Shown in pieces: positions 39,514-47,469 of a stretch of DNA of 64,000 bases; the first letter of the stretch is position 1, and each line of letters starts with the position of its first letter. The position numbers were made by a program, and so were the translations under genes. The stretch spans positions 62,001 to 126,000 of the forward strand of contig JANRIR010000021.1 of NCBI GenBank assembly GCA_033764725.1, written 5' to 3'. The notes under the pieces are model-generated. The model ran no database searches, was not told where the DNA came from, and was given only the letters and a program-made list of their open reading frames with translations. Source of the stretch: RI-43 sp033764725 (GTDB lineage Bacteria; Pseudomonadota; Alphaproteobacteria; Caulobacterales; Aquidulcibacteraceae).

Positions 39514-42171
39514 TCAGGCGGCCGCTGCGCGCCGGGGATCGTAGGCCAGGATCGGCGACAGCCAGCGCTCGGCGGTCTCCAGGCTCCAGCCTTTGCGCCG
39601 CGCGTAATCGGCGGCCTGGTCGCGCTCGATCCGGCCGACGCCGAAATAGGCCGCTTCGGGATGGGCGAAATAGAGCCCCGACACCGACGCCGCAGGCAGC
39701 ATCGCGAGGCTTTCCGTCAAATCCATGCCGGCCAGCGCGCGCGCGTCCAGAAGGTCGAACAGCGTGGTCTTTTCGGTGTGGTCGGGCTGGGCGGGATAGC
39801 CGGGCGCTGGACGAATGCCGCGATATTTCTCCCCGATCATGGCGGCGACGTCGATGTCCTCGTCCGCCGCATAGCCCCACAGGTCGCGCCGCACGCGCGC
39901 ATGCAGATATTCGGCGAACGCCTCGGCGAAGCGGTCGGCCAGCGCCTTGACCATGATCGCGCCGTAATCGTCGTTGGCCTGGCGGAACCGCTCGCTCACC
40001 GCCTCGTCGCCGACGCCGGCGGTGACCGCGAAGGCGCCGACATAATCGGCGACGCCCTGCGGCGCGATGAAATCGGCGAGCGCGAAATTCGGTTTGCCTG
40101 CGCCTTTGTCCATCTGCTGGCGCAGCGTGTGCAGGCGGGCGCGCTCGTGCGTACGCGTCTCGTCGCGCCAGAGGATGATGTCGTCGCCGTCTCGGTTCGC
40201 CGGCCAGAAGCCGACGACGCCGCGCGGCGCAAGCCAGCGACCCTCAATGATGCGCGCCAGCATCGTTTCAGCGTCCTTGAACAATCCGCGCGCCGCCTCG
40301 CCGACGATCGCGTCGTCCAGGATGGCGGGATAAATGCCGGCGAGATCCCATGCCGCGAAGAACGGCGTCCAATCGATGTAGCGGGAAAGCTCTTCCAGCG
40401 AGACGTCTTCGATCGCCTTGATCCCCAGGAAGCGCGGCTGCGCAACGGCTGCGAAATCAAGCCGCGGCGCGCGCGCGCGGGCGGCTGCGAGCGGCAGGCG
40501 CGGGCTTTTGTTCTGGCTGGCGAGATAGGCGTCACGGGCCTGGGTCTGATCGGCCTTCGCCTCGGCGGCGAAGGCGCTTTTGTCGTCGTCCGACAACAGC
40601 TTCTGCACGACGGGCACGGCGCGCGAGGCGTCGGTGACGTAGATCGTCGGGCCCTCATAGCACGGCGCGATCTTCACGGCGGTGTGGGTGCGCGACGTCG
40701 TGGCCCCGCCGATGAGCAGCGGGATCGTGAAGCCCTGGCGCTGCATTTCGCTCGCCACGAAACACATCTCGTCGAGGCTCGGCGTGATCAGCCCCGACAG
40801 GCCGATGATGTCGACGTTCTCGCGCCGCGCCGTGTCCAGGATCACGTCGGCGGGAACCATGACGCCGAGATCGATGACGTCGTAGCCGTTGCATTGCAGC
40901 ACAACGCCCACGATGTTCTTGCCGATATCGTGCACGTCGCCCTTGACGGTCGCCATCAGCACTTTTCCCGCCGCCTTCGCCGCAGCGCCGGTGCGCGCCT
41001 TCTCTTCCTCCATGAAGGGAATGAGGTGCGCCACCGCCTGCTTCATCACCCGCGCGCTCTTCACCACCTGCGGCAGGAACATTTTCCCGGCGCCGAAAAG
41101 ATCGCCGACGACGTTCATCCCCGCCATCAGCGGGCCTTCGATCACATGCAGCGGCCGCTCGACCGAAAGCCGCGCGGCCTCGGCGTCCTCGACGATGAAT
41201 TCGTTGAGGCCGTGCACCAGCGCGTGCTCGAGCCGCTTGTCGACCGGCAAGGCGCGCCAGGCCAGATCCTTGGCGGGATCCTTGCGCCGCTCGCCGCCCT
41301 TGAAGCGCTCGGCGATGTCGAGCAGCCGCTCGGTGGCGTCGGCGCGGCGATTGAGCAGCACATCTTCCACCCGCTCGCGCAATTCCGGCTCGACATCGTC
41401 ATAAAGCGTCAGCGAGCCGGCGTTGACGATGCCCATGTCCATGCCGTTGCGCACGGCGTGATAGAGGAACACCGCATGCATCGCTTCGCGCACCGGTTCG
41501 TTGCCGCGAAACGAAAACGACACGTTCGACACGCCGCCCGAGACGTGCGCGTGCGGCAGCGATTCGCGGATGCGGCGCGCGGCGTCGAAGAACGCGAGCG
41601 CGTAATCGGCGTGCTCCTCAATGCCGGTGGCGACCGCAAAGATGTTCGGATCGAAGATGATGTCTTCCGGCGCGAACTTCGCCTTCTCGCCCAGAAGATG
41701 ATCCGCGCGCGTGCAGATTTCGACCTTGCGGTCGGCGAGATCGGCTTGGCCTTTCTCGTCGAACGCCATGACCACGCAGGCCGCGCCGTAGCGGCGCACT
41801 TTCTTCGCCGCGTCGAGAAACGCCGCCTCGCCCTCTTTCAGGCTGATGGAATTGACGATCGCCTTGCCCTGCACGCAGCGCAGGCCGGCTTCGATGACCT
41901 CCCATTTGGAGCTGTCGACCATCAACGGCACGCGCGCGATGTCAGGCTCGCCGGCGATGAGGTTCAAGAACCGCGTCATCGCCTTCGGCCCGTCGATCAG
42001 CGCTGCGTCCATGTTCACGTCGAGCACATTGGCGCCGTTCTCGACCTGACTGCGCGCCACCGCGAGGGCGCCGGCATAGTCATCCGCCTCGATCAGCTTG
42101 CGGAATTTCGCGCTGCCGGTGACGTTCGTGCGCTCGCCGACGATGACGAAGTTTGCGAAGGGGTTTGTCAT
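39514..42171 (-). CDS. metH: Cobalamin-dependent methionine synthase, folate/B12/activation part
   Basis: A protein of 885 residues carrying the C-terminal three modules of MetH: the pterin-binding domain (GERTNVTGSAKFRKLIEADD at the start), the cobalamin cap and B12 domain with the cobalt-ligand motif GDVHDIGKNIVGVVLQ and LSGLITPSLDEMCFVASEMQ, and the SAM-activation domain with GIRPAPGYPAQPDHTEK. The homocysteine-binding module is a separate gene at 42874-43935, so this MetH is split. Its start overlaps the stop of vapC by four bases (ATGA), which may couple its translation to a toxin gene. Confidence 0.96.
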   Translation of the reverse strand: MTNPFANFVIVGERTNVTGSAKFRKLIEADDYAGALAVARSQVENGANVLDVNMDAALIDGPKAMTRFLNLIAGEPDIARVPLMVDSSKWEVIEAGLRCVQGKAIVNSISLKEGEAAFLDAAKKVRRYGAACVVMAFDEKGQADLADRKVEICTRADHLLGEKAKFAPEDIIFDPNIFAVATGIEEHADYALAFFDAARRIRESLPHAHVSGGVSNVSFSFRGNEPVREAMHAVFLYHAVRNGMDMGIVNAGSLTLYDDVEPELRERVEDVLLNRRADATERLLDIAERFKGGERRKDPAKDLAWRALPVDKRLEHALVHGLNEFIVEDAEAARLSVERPLHVIEGPLMAGMNVVGDLFGAGKMFLPQVVKSARVMKQAVAHLIPFMEEEKARTGAAAKAAGKVLMATVKGDVHDIGKNIVGVVLQCNGYDVIDLGVMVPADVILDTARRENVDIIGLSGLITPSLDEMCFVASEMQRQGFTIPLLIGGATTSRTHTAVKIAPCYEGPTIYVTDASRAVPVVQKLLSDDDKSAFAAEAKADQTQARDAYLASQNKSPRLPLAAARARAPRLDFAAVAQPRFLGIKAIEDVSLEELSRYIDWTPFFAAWDLAGIYPAILDDAIVGEAARGLFKDAETMLARIIEGRWLAPRGVVGFWPANRDGDDIILWRDETRTHERARLHTLRQQMDKGAGKPNFALADFIAPQGVADYVGAFAVTAGVGDEAVSERFRQANDDYGAIMVKALADRFAEAFAEYLHARVRRDLWGYAADEDIDVAAMIGEKYRGIRPAPGYPAQPDHTEKTTLFDLLDARALAGMDLTESLAMLPAASVSGLYFAHPEAAYFGVGRIERDQAADYARRKGWSLETAERWLSPILAYDPRRAAAA

Positions 42172-42572
42172 GCGGCGAGCGCCGCGGAGCGAATGTCAGT
42201 CTGGGAGAAGTCGTCGCCTGCAAACAGCAGCGGCGCGTTGCGCGATTTGGCCAGGGCATAGGCGAAACAATCGCCGAGGTTCAGTTGCGCGGGATGGCCG
42301 CGCCCCTTGCCGAACTTGAGAAACCCTGCGCGTGCGATGGCGAGTTGCGCGGCGTCAAACGGCGCTATGTCGATCTCGAACGATGCGATCAGCGCATCGA
42401 TTGCGTCGATCGCCGACGGTTCGCCCCATCGCGACGCAACTTGCGTCGCCTCGAGGACGCTTGCGGCCGAGATTTGCGTCGCCTCGGAATGCGCGAGGAT
42501 GTCGCGAAAGCGCTCCGCTTCGCGCTCTTCGCCCATGATCGCGATGACGGCCGATGTGTCGACGACGATCAT
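42168..42572 (-). CDS. vapC: VapC-like PIN-domain toxin
   Basis: A 134-residue PIN-domain ribonuclease. The metal-binding acidic residues are in MIVVDTSAVIAIMGEEREAE (first Asp), SAASVLEATQVASRW (Glu), NLGDCFAYALAK (Asp) and LLFAGDDFSQTDI (last Asp). This matches the type II VapC pattern of single-strand RNA cleavage. It overlaps vapB by four bases upstream and metH part 2 by four bases downstream. It is oriented like the methionine operon and sits inside it. Confidence 0.92.
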   Translation of the reverse strand: MIVVDTSAVIAIMGEEREAERFRDILAHSEATQISAASVLEATQVASRWGEPSAIDAIDALIASFEIDIAPFDAAQLAIARAGFLKFGKGRGHPAQLNLGDCFAYALAKSRNAPLLFAGDDFSQTDIRSAALAA

Positions 42573-42826
42573 CGCGGCAGCCCCTGTTCGTCATAGAGCT
42601 CTTCATCGATCGCCTTGCGATCGAGGGGAGGCCGCGGCCCGAGGCGCGCCAAGGCGGCGTCCAGCGCGGCAAGCCGCGCGCGCGCGCGCTCGCTTTTGGT
42701 GTGTTCGATCCGCGCAAGGCGCTCGACGACCGCGTTGTCGATTGCCTCTGTGACGCCCTCGCCCGTCAACGCAGCGAGCCGCCGCACCCGAGCCTCAACA
42801 TCTTCATTTTTAATGCTTAATCCCAT
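42569..42826 (-). CDS. vapB: VapB-like antitoxin (Rv0623/PSK type)
   Basis: An 85-residue antitoxin from the ATG at 42826 (a GTG at 42838 would add four residues). The N-terminus MGLSIKNEDVEARVRRLAAL followed by TGEGVTEAIDNAVVERLARI is the ribbon-helix-helix pattern of the PSK/Rv0623 antitoxins. The C-terminal ERARARLAALDAALARLGPR and IDEELYDEQGLPR will bind VapC. Two identical palindromes lie 14-40 bases upstream. Confidence 0.9.
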   Translation of the reverse strand: MGLSIKNEDVEARVRRLAALTGEGVTEAIDNAVVERLARIEHTKSERARARLAALDAALARLGPRPPLDRKAIDEELYDEQGLPR

Positions 42827-42839
42827 CGTCGACACCAAG

Positions 42840-42866
42840 TTCTAGAATTCTTTAGTATTTCTAGAA
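42840..42866 (-). promoter_or_regulatory. Twin TTCTAGAA operator for vapBC
   Basis: TTCTAGAA occurs twice, at 42840-42847 and 42859-42866, 19 bases apart centre to centre (nearly two helix turns), directly upstream of vapB. The stretch is AT-rich. It is a likely site for VapBC auto-repression and for an internal promoter inside the met operon. Confidence 0.7.
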
Positions 42867-42873
42867 TACCGCT

Positions 42874-43935
42874 TCAAGCCGCCGCCGTAAACGCTTCCAG
42901 GCCCGACAGCCGCAGCCGCCGCTCGACCGTCGGGGGGACGCGCGGGGCGACGCCATCGACCGCCGCCTTCAAGTGCGCGATGTGGTCGGGCGTAGTGCCG
43001 CAGCACCCCCCCAAGATGTTCACCAGACCGCTACGCGCCCATTCCGCGTAGTGCGCCTCCATCGAATGCGGCGTCTCATCATAGCCGCCCATGGCGTTCG
43101 GCAGCCCGGCGTTCGGATAGGCGCTGACAGGGCATTCCGCGACGCGGGCGAGATCGGCGAGGAAGGCGCGCATTTCCGCAGGCCCCAGGGCGCAATTCAG
43201 GCCCACCGCCCACGGCTCGGCGTGGCGAATCGAATTCCAGAACGCCTCCACCGTCTGGCCTGACAGCGTGCGGCCGGATTTGTCGGTGATGGTTCCCGAA
43301 ATCCAGAACGGCAGCGCCTCGCCGGCTTCGTCGAAAGCATCCCACGCGCCATAGAGGCACGCCTTGGCGTTCAAGGTGTCGAAGATGGTTTCGATGAGCA
43401 GCAGATCGGCGCCGCCTTCGATCAGCGCGGCGACCTGCTCTTTGTAGGCCGCCGCCATCTCTTGGAAGGAGGCGTCGCGGCGCGCGGGATCGTTCACGTC
43501 CGGGGAAAGCGACAGGGTCTTGTTGGTGGGGCCGATCGCGCCTGCGACGAGGCGCACGCGGCCGTCCTTGGCTTCGGCCCGGTCGCAGGCTTCGCGCGCC
43601 AGCCGCGCGGCGGCGCGATTGATGTCGCCCACCGCCGCCTGCATGGCGTAATCGCCTTGGCTGATCGACGTGGCGCTGAACGTGTTGGTCGAGGTGATGT
43701 CGGCGCCGACATCGAGATAGGCTTCGTGGATCTGGGTGACGATATCGGGCCGCGTGAGGCACAGGATGTCGTGATTGCCCTTGAGTGCGGAATTGTGCCC
43801 GATGAAGCGCTCGCCGCGATAATCGGCCTCCTCCAGGCCCATGCCCTGCAGGAACACGCCCCACGATCCGTCGAGAATCAGGATGCGCTTTTGCGCCTCC
43901 GCAGCAATGCGTGCGAGACGATCTTGTCTGCTCAT
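42874..43935 (-). CDS. metH: Methionine synthase homocysteine-binding module (split MetH)
   Basis: A 353-residue homocysteine S-methyltransferase domain starting MSRQDRLARIAAEAQKRILI. Motifs: LDGSWGVFLQGMGLEEADYR, TSTNTFSATSISQ, GAIGPTNKTLSLSPDVNDPA, GLNCALGPAEM with the first zinc Cys, and GGCCGTTPDHIAHLK with the other two. It is the N-terminal module of MetH as a stand-alone gene; the rest of the enzyme is at 39514-42171. The start overlaps the metF stop by four bases. It is separated from its partner by vapBC. Confidence 0.95.
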   Translation of the reverse strand: MSRQDRLARIAAEAQKRILILDGSWGVFLQGMGLEEADYRGERFIGHNSALKGNHDILCLTRPDIVTQIHEAYLDVGADITSTNTFSATSISQGDYAMQAAVGDINRAAARLAREACDRAEAKDGRVRLVAGAIGPTNKTLSLSPDVNDPARRDASFQEMAAAYKEQVAALIEGGADLLLIETIFDTLNAKACLYGAWDAFDEAGEALPFWISGTITDKSGRTLSGQTVEAFWNSIRHAEPWAVGLNCALGPAEMRAFLADLARVAECPVSAYPNAGLPNAMGGYDETPHSMEAHYAEWARSGLVNILGGCCGTTPDHIAHLKAAVDGVAPRVPPTVERRLRLSGLEAFTAAA

Positions 43936-44852
43936 GATGTCGACTCCGGGCCGCGCACGCCGAAAATGCGGCAGATCGCCAGCGTCAGCTCGGCGCGATT
44001 GAGCGTGTAGAAATGGAAATCGCCGACGCCCTCCGCCAACAGGCGCGCGCACAATTCCGCAGCAGTCGCGGCCGCCACCAGCTTGCGCGTGTCGGGGTCG
44101 TCGTCGAGGCCCTCGAACAGCCGCGCGAGCCAAGGCGGAATCGGCACGCCGCCGCTCTCGGCCATTTTGCGCGCGCCGTTGAAGTTCGACACCGGCATGA
44201 TGCCGGGCACGATCGGCGCCGCAACGCCCGCCGCCGCGAGACGATCGCGCAGGCGTAGAAAGGAGTCCGCGTCGAAGAAGAAGTTCGAGATGCCGCGCAC
44301 GGCGCCGGCGTCGATCTTGCGTTTGAAGTTGTCGATCTCGGCGTCCCAGCTCGGGCTGTCGGGGTGGCGGTCAGGATAGCACGACACCGACAATTCGAAC
44401 GGCGCGATGGCTTGCGCGCCGGCGACGAGATCGGCGGCGTAGGCGTAGCCTTGCGGATGCGGCTCGTAGCGCGCGCCGGCGCCGCCCGGCGGATCGCCGC
44501 GCAGCGCCACCACATGGCGCACGCCCGCATCCCAATAGGCGCGCAGAACGGCGTCGATCTCCTCGCGCGCGGCGCCGACGCAGGTGATGTGCGCGGCGGG
44601 CTTGAGGCGCGTATCGGCGACGATGCGGGCGACGGTCTTGTGCGTGCGATCGCGTGTCGAGCCGCCGGCGCCGTAGGTCACCGACACGAAGGACGGCGCC
44701 AGCGGCTCGAGCTTGCGCACCGCATCCCACAATTGCTCTTCGAGCTTTTCGGTTTTCGGCGGAAAGAATTCGAACGACACGCGCGGCCGCGCCGCGCCGG
44801 CGCGTTCGGCCGCTTCGGCGATGAAGCCCTGCAGGGCTGGCGCGCGGCTCAT
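43932..44852 (-). CDS. metF: 5,10-methylenetetrahydrofolate reductase
   Basis: A 306-residue FAD enzyme that makes the methyl-folate used by MetH. Motifs: RVSFEFFPPKTEKLEEQLW, FVSVTYGAGGSTRDRTHKTV, HITCVGAAREEID, VVALRGDPPG, DRHPDSPSWDAEIDNFKRKI with its folate contacts, and GIMPVSNFNGARKMAES. It overlaps the ArsR-methyltransferase gene upstream and metH part 1 downstream, each by four bases, forming one operon. Confidence 0.96.
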   Translation of the reverse strand: MSRAPALQGFIAEAAERAGAARPRVSFEFFPPKTEKLEEQLWDAVRKLEPLAPSFVSVTYGAGGSTRDRTHKTVARIVADTRLKPAAHITCVGAAREEIDAVLRAYWDAGVRHVVALRGDPPGGAGARYEPHPQGYAYAADLVAGAQAIAPFELSVSCYPDRHPDSPSWDAEIDNFKRKIDAGAVRGISNFFFDADSFLRLRDRLAAAGVAAPIVPGIMPVSNFNGARKMAESGGVPIPPWLARLFEGLDDDPDTRKLVAAATAAELCARLLAEGVGDFHFYTLNRAELTLAICRIFGVRGPESTS

Positions 44853-45844
44853 GGCGTGACGCCCGCGATGCGCGTCGCGCGCCAGATCTTCACGGTCAAT
44901 GCGGTCGCAGCGGCGTGCGAGGGCGCGAGCGCGATCGTGCGCGTCGCCGGCGCGCCGGCGGCGGCGCACCAGGCCTGGATGTCGTCGTCGGCGAAGCCCA
45001 GGCGGCGATGGGCGTGGCGCTCGCGCAGGAATTCGAGATCGTGTGCGGCGAAATCCGTGATCAGCAGCACGCCGCCGGGCTTCAACAACCGCACTGCGTT
45101 GGCCACGGCGCGCGCCGGGTCGGCGAGATAGCGCAAGACATGCGCGACGGTGACGAGATCGGCGGAGTCCGGCCGGATCGGCGGGTCGTAGACATCGCCC
45201 AGGCGCACCGCCGCCTTGTCGCCGCCGAGCGCGTCGAGCGCGGCGCGCGCCACGGCGAGCATCTTGGGGCTGAGATCGAAGCCCTCGGCGCGCACGACGC
45301 GATCGGCGAACGCCTCGATGATGCGCCCGGCGCCGACGCCCACATCCACCATCAGCCCGAACGGTCCGGGGCCGGCGGCCTCCAGCATCGCGCTCTCGAT
45401 GTCGGCATCCGGCAGATGCAGCCGGCGCACGCGGTCCCAATCGGCGGCGTTGGCCTCGAAATAGGCTTGCGCCGCGGCGTCGCGGGCGGCGCGGATGTCG
45501 GCCAGCCGGGCCGCGTCGCGGCGCAGGCTCGCATCGCCGGCGTCGATCGCCCCGGCGATGGCGTCGGCCAGGACGCGCGCGCCGGCATCGTCCCGCGTCA
45601 GGCGATAATAGACCGAGGCGCCTTCCGGCAGGCGTTCGATGAGGCCCGCTTCCGTCATCAGCTTGAGGTGACGGCTGACGCGCGGCTGGCTCTGGCCCAG
45701 CGCCGAGGCGAGCTCGCCGACCGACAGATCGCCGGCGGCGAGCAGCGCCAGGATGCGCAGGCGCGTGCTTTCCCCAGCGGCGCGGAGCGCCAGGACCACG
45801 CGGTCGGCCGGGAGAGTCGCGTTCGGACTTTGAGATATAAACAT
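44849..45844 (-). CDS. ArsR-family regulator fused to a methyltransferase domain
   Basis: A protein of 331 residues from the ATG at 45844. The N-terminal ArsR winged helix (about 15-95) contains LRAAGESTRLRILALLAAGD and ELASALGQSQPRVSRHLKLM, with YYRL. The C-terminal part (150-320) is a class I SAM-binding methyltransferase domain: VDVGVGAGRIIEAFADRVVR, GFDLSPKMLAVAR and TVAHVLRYLADPARAV. Heading the metF-metH operon, it probably senses SAM or SAH through that domain and controls the operon. This is inference from context. A 20-base palindrome covers its start codon. Confidence 0.92.
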   Translation of the reverse strand: MFISQSPNATLPADRVVLALRAAGESTRLRILALLAAGDLSVGELASALGQSQPRVSRHLKLMTEAGLIERLPEGASVYYRLTRDDAGARVLADAIAGAIDAGDASLRRDAARLADIRAARDAAAQAYFEANAADWDRVRRLHLPDADIESAMLEAAGPGPFGLMVDVGVGAGRIIEAFADRVVRAEGFDLSPKMLAVARAALDALGGDKAAVRLGDVYDPPIRPDSADLVTVAHVLRYLADPARAVANAVRLLKPGGVLLITDFAAHDLEFLRERHAHRRLGFADDDIQAWCAAAGAPATRTIALAPSHAAATALTVKIWRATRIAGVTP

Positions 45845-45854
45845 ATCTTTATAT
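45835..45854 (-). promoter_or_regulatory. Palindromic operator over the ArsR-methyltransferase start codon
   Basis: ATATAAA (45835-45841), CATATC, TTTATAT (45848-45854): perfect 7-base arms in a very AT-rich island. The start codon (45842-45844 on the minus strand) lies inside. TATCAT at 45855-45860, eight bases before the ATG, could be a -10 box of a leaderless transcript. Likely an auto-repression site. Confidence 0.65.
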
Positions 45855-45955
45855 GATACAGCATCGCTGCGCCGATGGAAGCCCAAAAGCGGCGCGCTTC
45901 TGATTGATTAACCGACGCGCGCTTCCATATCTGCGGCGAGGGAGACCACCGAACC

Positions 45956-46771
45956 ATGTCGCACCGCGCAGCTCTTCTTGCGGCCGCCTGCCTGCTAGCG
46001 TGCGGCGCGACGCCCGCCCTCGCCCAGGAAACCCTGGCCGATCCCTGGGAGGGGACCAATCGTCAGCTGTTTGCGCTGCATGAGGGCATCGACCAGGCCG
46101 TGCTGGAGCCTGCTGCGCGCGGCTATCGCGCCGCGACGCCTGGCTTTTTCCGCACAGGGGTGACGAATTTTCTGCGCAATCTGCGCGGGCCGGTCGTGCT
46201 CGCCAATGACCTGCTCCAAGGCGAGCTGCCGCGCGCTGGAACAACGGCGGCGCGTTTCGGCATCAACACGACGATCGGCCTTGGCGGCCTCGTCGATGTC
46301 GCCGATCGTTTCGGCTTCGAGCATCATGACGAGGATTTCGGCCAGACGCTCGCCGTGTGGGGCGTCGAGCCCGGCCCTTACGTGTTCGTGCCCGTGCTTG
46401 GCCCCTCCACCGTGCGCGACAGCTTCGGCCGCGTGATCGACACTGCGCTGAGCCCGCTGACATGGGCGGAGTTCGACGGCGAAACCGAATTCGGCGCGAC
46501 GCGCGGCGTGCTCACCGGGCTGTCTGCGCGCGAGAGCCTGTTGGAGACGATCGACGGCGTGCGCGCCTCTTCGTTCGATCCGTACGTCGATTTTCGCGTC
46601 GGCTACGCGCTGACGCGCGCGGCTGCGATCCAAAACGGCCGCGATGACGGCCAAGACTCGACAAATTTCAACCCCAGTGTGGACGACGAGATTTCGGCGA
46701 TCTCCCAGGGGATGGAAGAGCCCGCCGCACCGGCGGCCGAACCGACGACGACCGAGCCGCCGCAGAATTAG
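45956..46771 (+). CDS. mlaA: MlaA (VacJ) family phospholipid transport protein
   Basis: A 271-residue protein with an N-terminal signal (MSHRAALLAAACLLACGATP) that could be processed as lipoprotein (LLAC) or at ALAQ. The MlaA domain starts DPWEGTNRQLFALHEGID, then RNLRGPVVLANDLLQGELPR, ARFGINTTIGLGGLVDVADR, FGQTLAVWGVEPGPYVFVPV and GPSTVRDSFGRV. MlaA removes misplaced phospholipids from the outer leaflet of the outer membrane. The tail is acidic and disordered. It is followed by mlaC after 29 bases. Confidence 0.95.
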   Translation: MSHRAALLAAACLLACGATPALAQETLADPWEGTNRQLFALHEGIDQAVLEPAARGYRAATPGFFRTGVTNFLRNLRGPVVLANDLLQGELPRAGTTAARFGINTTIGLGGLVDVADRFGFEHHDEDFGQTLAVWGVEPGPYVFVPVLGPSTVRDSFGRVIDTALSPLTWAEFDGETEFGATRGVLTGLSARESLLETIDGVRASSFDPYVDFRVGYALTRAAAIQNGRDDGQDSTNFNPSVDDEISAISQGMEEPAAPAAEPTTTEPPQN

Positions 46772-46800
46772 GCCGGCCCGCGTCAGCAAGGGGATATTCG

Positions 46801-47469
46801 ATGCAATTTCACATGTCGCGCGCGGGTTTTCTCGCCGCCGCCTTGGCCGCAGGCGCGCTCGCCTTCAGCGGACCGGCTGAAGCGCGCCGCGTCCCGGCGG
46901 CGGAAGCCTACGTGCAGACCAACGCCACCCAGGCGCTGCGCGCGTTATCCAACACGGCGCAGAACCAGGCGCAGCGGCGCCAGGAATTCAGCCGCCTGAT
47001 GTCGCAATTCGCCGACGTTCCGTACATCTCTGTGTACGTGCTCAGCCTCGAATACGGCCGTCGCCTGAACGCTGATCCGGCGTTGCGCACCGAATGGATC
47101 AACGTGTTCCGCGACTTCGCCATGGCGCGCTACGAAACCGAGTTCGACCGCTATCGCGGCAACGCCGTCACCGTGATCACATCGAACGAAACGGTCGCGG
47201 GGCGTCGCGCGGAAGTGCTGACGGAGTTCGCCCCGCCGCCGGGCCAAAGCCAGCCCCTGCGCGTGCGCTGGCGCCTCAACACCGCGAACGGCCAGTACAA
47301 GGTGATCAATGTCGCCATCGTCAGCGAAGGCGGCGATTTGTGGCTGGCCGACTTTCAGCGCGACGTGTTTCGCGCCGAGCTTGAACGCAATGGCGGCGAT
47401 CTGCGCGCGCTGATCCGCAGCGTTCAGGGCATGACCGCGTCGATGCGCGCAGCGCCGCGCCGCGGCTAA
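46801..47469 (+). CDS. mlaC: MlaC/Ttg2D family periplasmic lipid-binding protein
   Basis: A protein of 222 residues with a signal sequence (MQFHMSRAGFLAAALAAGAL, cleavage near AEA). The mature part has the MlaC pattern: FSRLMSQFADVPYISVYVLS, FRDFAMARYETEFDRYRGN, VLTEFAPPPGQSQPLRVRWR and YKVINVAIVSEGGDLWLADF. It would carry phospholipid between MlaA and the inner-membrane MlaFEDB transporter, which is not in this window. Its last four bases overlap the next gene on the other strand. Confidence 0.93.
   Translation: MQFHMSRAGFLAAALAAGALAFSGPAEARRVPAAEAYVQTNATQALRALSNTAQNQAQRRQEFSRLMSQFADVPYISVYVLSLEYGRRLNADPALRTEWINVFRDFAMARYETEFDRYRGNAVTVITSNETVAGRRAEVLTEFAPPPGQSQPLRVRWRLNTANGQYKVINVAIVSEGGDLWLADFQRDVFRAELERNGGDLRALIRSVQGMTASMRAAPRRG

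Noticed and set aside
39493..42261. 922-codon plus-strand frame opposite metH
   Set aside because: Antisense to a clearly conserved enzyme; translation is Arg/His/Asp-rich without domain content.
42874..44133. Longer start for metH part 1 reaching into metF
   Set aside because: The added N-terminal sequence is a shadow of metF; the ATG at 43935 gives a normal family start and a four-base overlap.
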